Part shown: one piece after another, positions 27,986 through 35,876 of the stretch
How the letters are laid out: each line of letters opens with the position of its first letter
Position numbering within the stretch: position 1 is the stretch's first letter
Assembly (NCBI RefSeq): GCF_004363175.1
Contig: NZ_SNYR01000001.1
Location: forward strand, 124,001 to 188,000
DNA from: Maritalea mobilis
GTDB taxonomy: Bacteria; Pseudomonadota; Alphaproteobacteria; Rhizobiales; Devosiaceae
Direction of reading: 5' to 3'
Length of the DNA: 64,000 bases
Made by a program: the position numbers and the translations under genes
The notes under the pieces: model-generated
Told to the model about the DNA's origin: nothing
The model's database searches: none
The model's input: the letters and a program-made list of their open reading frames with translations, nothing else

Positions 27986-30121
27986 ATGACCCAGAATGGG
28001 GCCTCGAGCTACGAAGATGTTCAAATCAATATCCATCATCTGCTCGGCGCTATTTTAAAGCGTCTGCCACGGATTCTTATTGTTACGGCATTGCTGGCCG
28101 TAAGCGTTTATGTGCTCACATCTATGATGACACCTAAATATGACGCGACGGCGTCGATTTTGGTTGAGCCACGCCTCGATACATTCGTCAGCACGAACGA
28201 TCGCCAGCAGGCGGGTTCTCGCCCAGGTGCGGATGATGCAGCAATTGCCAGTCAAATTCAGCTTTTGAAATCTCGAGAAACATTGTTGCAAGTGGTGGAC
28301 CAGTTGGATCTGCGTTCAGACCCTGAATTCACCCAATCAAGCGGTGGCTTGATGTCGACCATTATGGGCTTGCTGGGGCGCGAACAGAAGGCTTCAACAA
28401 AAAGCCTTGATGATCGTATCGTCAATAAACTTAATGAAAATATTGTGGCAGCGCGTGCGCGTGACAGCCGTGTGATTGACATCACATATCGTTCAGAAAG
28501 CCGGCAGACGGCTGCTGATGTCGCGAATGCGCTTGCTGCCGCGTTGGAAAAACGTCGCTCGAACCTCACCATTGAAGATACTGCAAATGCCACCCGCTGG
28601 CTGGAGCAGGAAATTGACCGTCTGCGCCGCGATGTAACTGAGGCCGAAAACAAGGTCGCCGACTTCCGGGTAAATAATGACCTGTTCACGGGCCAAAGTG
28701 ACAATTCATTGTTGGGGCAACAGCTATCTGAAATTTCTAGGCAGATCAGTGCCGCGTCAGAACGTAAAAATGCGGCAGCAACACGTTCACGCTTGATCCA
28801 GGATTTGCTGGCCAAAGGTCAAGCGCTTGAGTCTGTTCCTGACGTGCGAGAATCGCCAATCGTGCAGCGTATGCTAGAGCAGAAGGCCAACTTCCAAGCA
28901 TCGCGTGCGCAAAGCGCGGCAACTTTATTGGATAACCATCCTACCATTCAAGCACTTGATGCGCAGATTCGTGACATTAACAGCCAAATCGCAGGCGAGG
29001 GACGTCGTATCGCCCAAGCATTGGCCACCCAAGCAGAAATTGAGGCTGAACTTGAAAAGTCATTGCAAGATGATCTGACCCGCTTAAAGCTTTCTGCCTC
29101 GAATGCGGAGCGCTCAGGGGTCACCCTAGCAGAGTTGGAGCGCGAAGCGAGTGCGCAACGCGATTTGTTGAACACGTTTCTTGCGCGATTGAGTGAAGCT
29201 ACAGCCCGCACCAACAGCGGCGCGACATTCCCTGACGTGCGCACGATTTCAACAGCCAGCGTACCAAACTCTCCGGCGGCACCGAAAAAGACCATGTTGA
29301 CCATTGTCGCAGCGGCATTGGCTCTAGTGGTACAAGTCGGCTCAATCATCGTCGGCGAACTTGCTTCAGGCCGTTTGGTGCATTTGCGCCAAGCTAAGGC
29401 AGAAGATGAAGGGCGTAGTGTAGCTGCTGAACCTGCACTGGTTGCAGTGCCATCAGAGCCCATCAAACCTGAAGTAGCCGAAAGCGAGAAGCCAACACCA
29501 GAAGCGGCGAGCCATGATGAAATGTTCGGCCAGGGTGAAGTGCATAAGATCGCAAAACATGATCCCAAATTGGCAGATGATTTGCCTGTGGTGTTGAGCG
29601 AGCTTTCTTTATCACAACAGCATATTGTGTTGGTGGCGACACCAAAGTCTGGCCGTGCGGATCAGCGCTTGGCCGCTGAACTTATGGCACACATTGCGGA
29701 GAGCAATCACACTGCCGTTGTGGTGAATGCTGGCGGCGCTGATCATCTGCCCGATACGCTTGGTCTAACGGACTTGTGTGAAGGTGAGGCTGAGTTTGGC
29801 GATGTAATCCACGGCGGACGGGATGAGAACCTATTTTTTGTGCCTTGGGGCACAAAAGATCGCCTGCGCTTCAATTCGCAAGACTTCATGTTGCTTATCG
29901 ACGCCTTGGGCGCACTATATGACTATGTGATTGTCGAATGTGGTCAATTGGGCGCACGTTCACCGATTGTGGCTTTTGCCGACAGTGGCGCCCATTTGGT
30001 GCTGCCAAGCGATGGCATTAATCGCGCGCAATTCGATAAAATCCGCGCTGATGCCCAAAGCCTTGGTTTAGGATTCTGCCGCATAACTGATGTCGAAAAT
30101 CGCGACACCCACGTCGCCTAA
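27986..30121 (+). CDS. GumC/ExoP-type Wzz protein with degenerate kinase domain
   Basis: A 711-residue polysaccharide co-polymerase. It has an N-terminal membrane helix at about 30-48, a Wzz domain (YDATASILVEPRLDTF), long coiled coils (about 210-420) and a GNVR-like region with the second membrane helix (TMLTIVAAALALVVQVGSIIV). The cytoplasmic tail resembles a BY-kinase domain, but the Walker A position reads VATPKSGRADQRLA with no GKT/S. The Walker A' position reads YVIVECGQ, and no tyrosine cluster ends the chain, so it is probably not an active kinase. AAGGA lies 8 bases before ATG 27986. Confidence 0.9.
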   Translation: MTQNGASSYEDVQINIHHLLGAILKRLPRILIVTALLAVSVYVLTSMMTPKYDATASILVEPRLDTFVSTNDRQQAGSRPGADDAAIASQIQLLKSRETLLQVVDQLDLRSDPEFTQSSGGLMSTIMGLLGREQKASTKSLDDRIVNKLNENIVAARARDSRVIDITYRSESRQTAADVANALAAALEKRRSNLTIEDTANATRWLEQEIDRLRRDVTEAENKVADFRVNNDLFTGQSDNSLLGQQLSEISRQISAASERKNAAATRSRLIQDLLAKGQALESVPDVRESPIVQRMLEQKANFQASRAQSAATLLDNHPTIQALDAQIRDINSQIAGEGRRIAQALATQAEIEAELEKSLQDDLTRLKLSASNAERSGVTLAELEREASAQRDLLNTFLARLSEATARTNSGATFPDVRTISTASVPNSPAAPKKTMLTIVAAALALVVQVGSIIVGELASGRLVHLRQAKAEDEGRSVAAEPALVAVPSEPIKPEVAESEKPTPEAASHDEMFGQGEVHKIAKHDPKLADDLPVVLSELSLSQQHIVLVATPKSGRADQRLAAELMAHIAESNHTAVVVNAGGADHLPDTLGLTDLCEGEAEFGDVIHGGRDENLFFVPWGTKDRLRFNSQDFMLLIDALGALYDYVIVECGQLGARSPIVAFADSGAHLVLPSDGINRAQFDKIRADAQSLGLGFCRITDVENRDTHVA

Positions 30122-30142
30122 TCGCTAAAGAATGAGCATTTT

Positions 30143-31198
30143 GTGTCTGGATTGAAATATAAAATCTTGCAGGCCGGCTTTGAAGTGCTGGCCGCAACCC
30201 GTTTGAGCGGACTAATCCGGCAATTCTCTGCATCCAAAGGCGTTATTTTCACGCTACATCGTGTCTTGCCCGACACGCCAGCAGCCTTTGCACCCAATGC
30301 GATTTTGCAAATCACGCCTGAATTTCTGGAACAGGCCATTTTGGCATGCCGCGAGAAAGATATTGATATTGTCGACCTAACTGAAGCGCGCAAACGCATT
30401 CAGGACCCCGGCAAAACAAAGAAGTTCGCGGTGTTCACCTTTGATGATGCCTATCGCGATAATCTGCAATTTGCGCTCCCGATTTTGCAAAAACATCAAT
30501 GCCCGTTCACCCTGTTTGTGCCAACAGCATTTCCAGATGGCGAGGGAGATATTTGGTGGCAGGCGCTTGAAGATATCATCGCCCAAAATCCCAGCATCGA
30601 AATTGATTTGGCAGACGCTCAAACCCAATTTAGTACGCAAAACGCGGAAGAAATGTCTGCCGCTTTTGATGAGATTTATTGGCACATGCGCAAAATGCCA
30701 GAGCATGACCGGGTAAAGCTGATGCGTAAGCTCGCTGAGCGATATGGATATGACCTGCGCAAGCAATGTCAGGACTTGATCATGTCGTGGGAAGAGTTGC
30801 GTACCTTTGCGCAAAACCCGCTTTGCACCATCGGCGCACACACGATGTGCCACTATGAATTGAAAAAACTGTCCGCCGATGAGGCGAAAGCCGAAATCCA
30901 AACATCATTCGATGTGTTGGAGGAGAAGCTAGGCAAACGCCCAACGCATTTCTCTTATCCCTTGGGTGGCCCGCTGTCGGCCGGGAAGCGGGAATTTGAT
31001 ATGGCTGCGGAAATGGGCATCGAAACGGCAGTTACCACGCGCCCTGGCGGACTTTATCATGACCATGCGGAGCATCTCACGGCGTTGCCGCGGGTGTCGC
31101 TCAATGGTCATTTTCAAAAACAGCGTTTCTTAGATGTGTTTCTCACGGGTGCGATTTTTACCGCGCAAGCGGGCATGAAGCGCGTCAATATTGATTAG
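30143..31198 (+). CDS. Polysaccharide deacetylase (NodB homology domain)
   Basis: A 351-residue carbohydrate esterase 4-type protein that would remove acetyl groups from N-acetylhexosamines of the exopolysaccharide. TFDDAYRDN (residues 99-107) supplies the catalytic and metal-binding aspartates, and GAHTMCH (231-237) the metal histidines. THFSYPLGG is the motif 3 equivalent. No signal peptide is obvious, so it may act in the cytoplasm or by an unusual route, as proposed for HfsH. It starts with GTG 30143, 21 bases after the GumC-like gene, so they share a transcript. Confidence 0.88.
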   Translation: MSGLKYKILQAGFEVLAATRLSGLIRQFSASKGVIFTLHRVLPDTPAAFAPNAILQITPEFLEQAILACREKDIDIVDLTEARKRIQDPGKTKKFAVFTFDDAYRDNLQFALPILQKHQCPFTLFVPTAFPDGEGDIWWQALEDIIAQNPSIEIDLADAQTQFSTQNAEEMSAAFDEIYWHMRKMPEHDRVKLMRKLAERYGYDLRKQCQDLIMSWEELRTFAQNPLCTIGAHTMCHYELKKLSADEAKAEIQTSFDVLEEKLGKRPTHFSYPLGGPLSAGKREFDMAAEMGIETAVTTRPGGLYHDHAEHLTALPRVSLNGHFQKQRFLDVFLTGAIFTAQAGMKRVNID

Positions 31199-31431
31199 AG
31201 ATCGGCGTAAGGATCTTCATTTTCACCGGGGCCAGGGGCGGACATCCACTTGATCGCCCAGGCGGCAGGGAAAAACCAACCAAAGCCAGCCACAGCAAAA
31301 TAGATCACTTGCGCCCAGTTTGGCAGGGTCATAAAGCCAAGTTCATAAATGAACACGCCGAGCCATGAATATAGGATCAGGATCAACACAATCAGCGGAA
31401 TGCCCAATAGTTTTTTCGTGCGTCGATTCAT
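31195..31431 (-). CDS. DUF2842 small membrane protein
   Basis: A 78-residue protein: MNRRTKKLLGIPLIVLILILYSWL forms a first helix, WAQVIYFAVAGFGWFFPAAWAIKWM a second. This is the DUF2842 pattern seen next to ctaA in Rhizobiales; function is unknown. ATG 31431 has GAGG five bases upstream, and upstream in-frame codons are rejected. The stop overlaps the convergent deacetylase stop by four bases. It is divergent from ctaA. Confidence 0.82.
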   Translation of the reverse strand: MNRRTKKLLGIPLIVLILILYSWLGVFIYELGFMTLPNWAQVIYFAVAGFGWFFPAAWAIKWMSAPGPGENEDPYADL

Positions 31432-31533
31432 TTCAACCTCATCAATTGCCGCCCCTGCGGCAAAAACTAGCATTGCACCGCAGCGCCAAAGGCTTTACCA
31501 CACTCAACCAAATTAACAAGTTGTGAGTGCCCC

Positions 31534-32586
31534 ATGAGCCAGACAGCATCCCCATCCGACCAATCTCAAGATATTTTGCGGCCCGTCCGCATTTGGCTAT
31601 ATGTGTTGGCCGTGCTCATCTTGATTATGGTGGCCGTTGGCGGCGCGACACGGCTCACCGATTCCGGTCTTTCCATCACAGAATGGAAGCCGATTTCTGG
31701 CATGATCCCGCCACTTACAATGGAAGACTGGCAAGCTGAGCTTGAAGCATATCGCCAAATTCCAGAATATCAGCTCATCAATAAGGGCATGAGCTTAGAA
31801 GAGTTTAAGTTCATCTTCTGGTGGGAGTGGGGTCACCGCTTTCTTGGCCGCATCATCGGCTTGGTCTTTGCCATTCCATTCGTGATCTTCTTGTTCCAAA
31901 AACGGTTGAATTGGCAACTTGCGCCATCCTTGTTCATTCTGTTCCTGCTTGGCGGCTTCCAAGGCTTCTTGGGCTGGTGGATGGTCAGCTCCGGGCTTAC
32001 TGAGCGCGTGGATGTTTCTCAATACCGGTTGGCAACACACTTAAGCGCGGCTTGTATTCTATTTCTAGCCATCGTTTGGGTGGTCCGCCGATTGCGCCAA
32101 GTTGATCCAATCTGGGTTGAGAAGGGCTGGCGCCCAGTCATGTGGTTGTTTGGCGGCATGGTGTTTATCCAGCTTATTGCCGGGGCCTTTGTCGCTGGCA
32201 TGGATGCGGGACTGACCTACAATACGTGGCCACTGATGGACGGTGCGCTAATCCCGGATAATATTTACACCTCGACGCCAGCTTGGCTTGATGCGTTTGA
32301 GGACATCACGACAGCTCAATTCAATCACCGCACCTTTGCTTATGTCATCGCCATCTTTGCGGCATTCCTGCTCTATAAAGCATGGAAGAACACGCAGTTT
32401 GCGGGCGTTCACGGCTGGATGTTGATCATTGGTGCATTGGTGCTGGTGCAAATTCTATTGGGTATTTTCACCCTTATTTATGTCGTACCATTGGGCCTTG
32501 CACTTGCACACCAAATTACAGCATTTTTGCTGCTCGGCTCAATTGTAGCTTATCTTGCTGATATGAAAGCAGAAAATAAGCGGTAA
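31534..32586 (+). CDS. ctaA: Haem A synthase (COX15/CtaA)
   Basis: CtaA oxidises the C8 methyl of haem O to give haem A for cytochrome aa3. The 350-residue protein has eight membrane helices and the four conserved histidines in WEWGHRFLGR, RLATHLSAA, QFNHRTFAY and LAHQITAF. The early motif GGATRLTDSGLSITEWKPI is diagnostic for the alphaproteobacterial/mitochondrial type. A 6-bp inverted repeat GCGGTA/TACCGC (32580-32597) spans the stop codon, without a T run. Confidence 0.95.
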   Translation: MSQTASPSDQSQDILRPVRIWLYVLAVLILIMVAVGGATRLTDSGLSITEWKPISGMIPPLTMEDWQAELEAYRQIPEYQLINKGMSLEEFKFIFWWEWGHRFLGRIIGLVFAIPFVIFLFQKRLNWQLAPSLFILFLLGGFQGFLGWWMVSSGLTERVDVSQYRLATHLSAACILFLAIVWVVRRLRQVDPIWVEKGWRPVMWLFGGMVFIQLIAGAFVAGMDAGLTYNTWPLMDGALIPDNIYTSTPAWLDAFEDITTAQFNHRTFAYVIAIFAAFLLYKAWKNTQFAGVHGWMLIIGALVLVQILLGIFTLIYVVPLGLALAHQITAFLLLGSIVAYLADMKAENKR

Positions 32587-32637
32587 TTTAATACCGCTAA
32601 ATTAAGTATTTGATTTTGCTAGATAAAATATTTTCTG

Positions 32638-32666
32638 TTGACGTGCTTGGATTTTTGGCCTAAATG
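32638..32666 (+). promoter_or_regulatory. Probable sigma-70 promoter of rplM-rpsI
   Basis: TTGACG (32638-32643) and TAAATG (32661-32666) are 17 bases apart. The rplM start codon lies 62 bases further on. The spacing and near-consensus -35 element support a housekeeping promoter; the start of transcription is not known. Confidence 0.55.
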
Positions 32667-32728
32667 CTGAGCCGAACCGACAGAATAGGGGCGTTTGCTC
32701 CATTCTTGACCAATCAAGGAATTTAATA

Positions 32729-33193
32729 ATGAAGACCTACTCGGCGAAACCGAGCGAGATCGAGAAAAAGTGGATCTTGATCGACGCAACTGACGTGGTT
32801 GTGGGCCGCTTGGCAGCTATCGTTGCCACTCGTTTGCGCGGCAAGCACAAGCCATCTTACACGCCGCACATGGATTGCGGTGACAACGTCATCATCATCA
32901 ATGCGGACAAGGTAAAATACACCGGTAAGAAGCTTGATGACAAAATTTTCTACTGGCACACTGGTCACCCAGGCGGCATTAAAGAGCGCTCAATGCGTGA
33001 TTTGTTGACTGGCAAATATCCAGAGCGCGTGTTGGAAAAAGCAATCGAACGCATGATGCCACGCGGTCCTTTGGCCCGTCAGCAGTTGAAAAACTTGCGT
33101 GTATATGCTGGTGCAGAGCACCCACACGAAGCTCAGTCTCCAGAAGTGCTGGACGCTGCCTCTATCAACGCCAAAAACAAGCGGGTGAACTAA
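32729..33193 (+). CDS. rplM: 50S ribosomal protein L13
   Basis: A 154-residue ribosomal protein of the large subunit. [29 protein letters not shown] and [25 protein letters not shown] are the L13 signatures. The length is normal for alphaproteobacteria. AAGGAATTT precedes the ATG. rpsI starts one base after the stop, the universal L13-S9 pair. Confidence 0.98.
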   Translation: MKTYSAKPSEIEKKWILIDATDVVVGRLAAIVATRLRGKHKPSYTPHMDCGDNVIIINADKVKYTGKKLDDKIFYWHTGHPGGIKERSMRDLLTGKYPERVLEKAIERMMPRGPLARQQLKNLRVYAGAEHPHEAQSPEVLDAASINAKNKRVN

Positions 33194-33194
33194 T

Positions 33195-33683
33195 ATGGCC
33201 GAACAAGAGACCATCAATTCGCTTGAGGAACTCGGCGAAGTAAACACAGCAGTTGCAGCAGATGATGCGCCTGTACACGTTCAGAAATTGGACGAGCACG
33301 GCCGCGCCTATGCAACTGGTAAACGTAAAGATGCGATTGCACGCGTATGGATTAAGCCAGGCGCAGGCAAAATCACTGTAAACGGCCGTGAAATGAATGC
33401 TTATTTCGCACGTCCAGTTTTGCAAATGGTTTTGCAACAGCCAATCGTTGCTGCTGAGCGTAAAGACCAATATGACATCGTGGCCACAGTTTCTGGCGGC
33501 GGTTTGTCTGGTCAAGCTGGTGCGGTACGTCACGGCATTTCAAAAGCTTTGACATATTTCGAGCCTGAGCTGCGCGCAGTATTGAAAAAAGGCGGCTTCC
33601 TTACTCGGGACAGCCGTGTTGTTGAACGGAAAAAGTTCGGTCGCGCAAAAGCTCGTCGTTCATTCCAGTTCTCAAAACGCTAA
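33195..33683 (+). CDS. rpsI: 30S ribosomal protein S9
   Basis: A 162-residue small-subunit protein. [27 protein letters not shown] and the basic tail [17 protein letters not shown], which reaches the P-site tRNA, are diagnostic. An acidic N-terminal extension of about 40 residues is typical in this order. The operon ends with a strong hairpin. In many Rhizobiales argC follows; here other genes lie between. Confidence 0.98.
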   Translation: MAEQETINSLEELGEVNTAVAADDAPVHVQKLDEHGRAYATGKRKDAIARVWIKPGAGKITVNGREMNAYFARPVLQMVLQQPIVAAERKDQYDIVATVSGGGLSGQAGAVRHGISKALTYFEPELRAVLKKGGFLTRDSRVVERKKFGRAKARRSFQFSKR

Positions 33684-33705
33684 TCACAACGCGTTTCGAA
33701 TTTCA

Positions 33706-33730
33706 GGGTCGCCTTTGGCGGCCCTTTTTT
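33706..33730 (+). terminator. Rho-independent terminator of rplM-rpsI
   Basis: GGGTCGCC (33706-33713) pairs with GGCGGCCC (33717-33724), with one G-T pair and a three-base loop, followed by six T residues. It lies 23 bases after the rpsI stop. Confidence 0.88.
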
Positions 33731-33771
33731 GTATTTAACTGAATATTCAAATTTGCATTGGGAGATTCGGC

Positions 33772-34863
33772 GTGAATCAGGTTGATCAACGTCCGCAATA
33801 TGATGAAATTGATCTTGGCGATTTGCTTGTTGGCCTTTGGGACGGCAAGTGGATTATCATTGGCTGCACATTGCTAGGGCTTATCTTTGGCCTTGCCTAT
33901 ATCTTGGTGCCCAATCATCCTGAAAAGGCGTCGATTGAATTGTTTCCCGTAAGCACAATCGAGCAGAACACTTACGCGCCGTTGAACCGCACGGAATTCA
34001 TCTCCGTCACGCGCGGTCGTTTAATGAACGATTTTGTGCAGGAACTTCAGTTGCGTGATGTCATTGTTGAAGCCGCACGCGAAGTGCTTGTGGACCCAGA
34101 TGGCACCAACCCAGACAGAAGCGCTGTCGGTTTCGCCAATGCAGTTAAATTGGTCGCGCCTGAGCCCGAGGAAGGTGCGCGCCCAAATTGGCAAATGAGT
34201 TTCACCGTACCGTCTGAAGAAGCAGGTATTGCCGTTATGACAGAGATTGTGAAAGCTGGCACAGCCCGCGTGCAACGCAATCTCGTTCAACTATTTGAGC
34301 AGCAGCTGCAATTCTCCCAACAAAGCCGCCAGTTGCAGTTGGAAGATCTGCGCGAAGATCGCCAAAATGCAATCGCAGATTATGACCAGCGCGTGAATGA
34401 ACGTTTGGCGTTTCTTGAGGAGCAGGCAGCTTTGGCGCGCTCGCAAGATTTGGCGCAAAGTGCTTTGCTGGAAGGGAACACTTTTGGCCGTAATGCAACG
34501 GTGACGCAAATTCAGGCTGATGTGCCATATTATTTCGCTGGCTATATTGCGATTGAAAAAGAAATTGAAATGATGCGCAGCCGTGAAAACAAAGAGAATT
34601 TTGTCGCACAATTGGCTGAAATTGATCGTCAAATTCGCGAACTTGAGCAAGACCGCTCAATCGAACGTGCTCGTGTCGCTTTTGAAGCGACACCGTTGGC
34701 AGGTGATAATTTCCGCGCCATCAATTTTGATCCGCGCGACATGCAATTTGCGAGTACCGCGCGAAAATCCCTTATTTTGGCGGGGGCGATCATGTTTGGC
34801 GGTTTTCTTGGCTTGATGGTGCTGATTATGCGCAATGCGCTGCGCAATCGCAAAGCTGCCTAA
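33772..34863 (+). CDS. Wzz/chain-length determinant family protein
   Basis: A 363-residue inner-membrane protein: an N-terminal helix (KWIIIGCTLLGLIFGLAYIL, about residues 24-43), a periplasmic part with a long coiled coil (about 160-310) and a C-terminal helix (SLILAGAIMFGGFLGLMVLIM). This two-helix layout is that of Wzz/FepE co-polymerases, here without kinase domain. Other exopolysaccharide genes are 3.6 kb or more away. It starts with GTG 33772 after GGGAGA. A terminator follows, so it is a single-gene unit. Which glycan it controls is not known. Confidence 0.82.
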   Translation: MNQVDQRPQYDEIDLGDLLVGLWDGKWIIIGCTLLGLIFGLAYILVPNHPEKASIELFPVSTIEQNTYAPLNRTEFISVTRGRLMNDFVQELQLRDVIVEAAREVLVDPDGTNPDRSAVGFANAVKLVAPEPEEGARPNWQMSFTVPSEEAGIAVMTEIVKAGTARVQRNLVQLFEQQLQFSQQSRQLQLEDLREDRQNAIADYDQRVNERLAFLEEQAALARSQDLAQSALLEGNTFGRNATVTQIQADVPYYFAGYIAIEKEIEMMRSRENKENFVAQLAEIDRQIRELEQDRSIERARVAFEATPLAGDNFRAINFDPRDMQFASTARKSLILAGAIMFGGFLGLMVLIMRNALRNRKAA

Positions 34864-34891
34864 CCGAGCAGATCATTATCTAAATTTTAGC

Positions 34892-34922
34892 AAAGCCGCT
34901 TTTTTAAAGCGGCTTTCTTTTT
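34892..34922 (+). terminator. Rho-independent terminator after the Wzz-like gene
   Basis: AAAGCCGCTTT (34892-34902) pairs exactly with AAAGCGGCTTT (34906-34916) across a three-base loop, followed by a T-rich run. Confidence 0.88.
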
Positions 34923-34927
34923 ACCTC

Positions 34928-34969
34928 TTGACTCTAGTTAGATGAATATCTAATTAGATTATTATCTAA
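34928..34969 (+). promoter_or_regulatory. Promoter and duplicated operator of the sdpR/sdpI-like pair
   Basis: Two copies of TTAGATnnnnATCTAA stand directly side by side at 34938-34953 and 34954-34969. A -35-like TTGACT lies at 34928-34933 and the expected -10 position (34951-34956, TAATTA) falls inside the operators. The first copy has spacer GAAT and the second TATT. An ArsR-type dimer commonly binds such imperfect dyads, so binding here by the downstream regulator would block its own promoter. Confidence 0.68.
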
Positions 34970-34980
34970 ATAGGTGAAAA

Positions 34981-35244
34981 ATGAACGCAGTATTTGAAGC
35001 ATTGTCACATCCGGTGCGACGTAAAATTATTCAACAACTGAAGAAGGGCCCGCAGTCAGCGGGGGAGTTGGCGGATATGTTTGAACTGACCAAACCGACC
35101 ATGTCGACCCATTTTGCAAAACTGAAAAAGGCAAACTTGGTCAGCACAAAGCGCGACAAAAACACGATCATCTACAGCCTGAATATGAGCATTCTCGAGC
35201 GGGCACTCGCCGAGCTAATTGATTTTGGTGGAGAGAAAAATTGA
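34981..35244 (+). CDS. ArsR-family autorepressor, SdpR-like
   Basis: An 87-residue winged-helix protein: ALSHPVRRKIIQQLKKGPQSAGELADMF, then LTKPTMSTHFAKLKKANLVSTKR with the recognition helix, then NTIIYSLNMSILE. No metal-binding cysteine motif is present, so it is not a metal sensor of the ArsR/SmtB kind. It matches SdpR, whose partner SdpI is a membrane immunity and signalling protein. Such a gene follows with a 4-base overlap (TTGA). Duplicated dyads lie just upstream. Confidence 0.85.
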   Translation: MNAVFEALSHPVRRKIIQQLKKGPQSAGELADMFELTKPTMSTHFAKLKKANLVSTKRDKNTIIYSLNMSILERALAELIDFGGEKN

Positions 35245-35870
35245 CCACAAATAGAATCTTAAATCGTGTCCATGTGGCACAGCTTATCGTGATTTTTGCC
35301 GTTGCTGGTTTGGGCTATTTATCGCTCGATCTGGATCAATTGGTGCCAATCCATTGGAACATCTGGGGAGAGGCTGACAATCTTTGGCCAGCGAAATGGG
35401 CGCTGTTGATTGGACCATTTCTAGCGCTTGTCTTTTTAGGGCTATTTGCGGCAATTAGCGTGAAAGAAGAGGGCGCATGGCTCGCGCCACTCACCACGTC
35501 CATTTTGGCTTTGTTCTTGCTGATCGAAGTGATCATGCTGTTGTCAGGCCATGGTGTAGAGCTGAATGTGCCACGCATAGTGACGATGGCCGTCGGCTTG
35601 CTGCTAGCGGTCGTGGGCAATTATTTGCCTAAAACACAGCCCAACAAATTGTTCGGCATCCGTTTCCCGTGGACCCTAAACGATGAGCAGACATGGGCGC
35701 AGGCCAATCTATTTGCTGGCTGGTTCTTCATGTTGGTTGGATTGGCCACCGCATTGTTCGCTGCCCTGTTTGAAGTGGCAGCGCCGCTCTATTTCGTCTT
35801 TTTGATTGCTGGTGTGGCTGCGGCCTTGATCATCACCACAGCCTACAGCCATCAAATCAGCAAGAAATAA
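35241..35870 (+). CDS. SdpI family membrane protein
   Basis: A 209-residue protein with six hydrophobic segments. LVPIHWNIWGEADNLWPAKW (DUF1648-type loop) and the second-half signature LPKTQPNKLFGIRFPWTLNDEQTWAQANLFAGW are diagnostic for SdpI. In Bacillus SdpI gives immunity to the SdpC toxin and sequesters SdpR. No toxin gene is present here, so the role may be in envelope stress. It starts at TTG 35241 (GGTGGAGAG before it), coupled to the repressor gene. Confidence 0.86.
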   Translation: MTTNRILNRVHVAQLIVIFAVAGLGYLSLDLDQLVPIHWNIWGEADNLWPAKWALLIGPFLALVFLGLFAAISVKEEGAWLAPLTTSILALFLLIEVIMLLSGHGVELNVPRIVTMAVGLLLAVVGNYLPKTQPNKLFGIRFPWTLNDEQTWAQANLFAGWFFMLVGLATALFAALFEVAAPLYFVFLIAGVAAALIITTAYSHQISKK

Positions 35871-35876
35871 ATAGCG

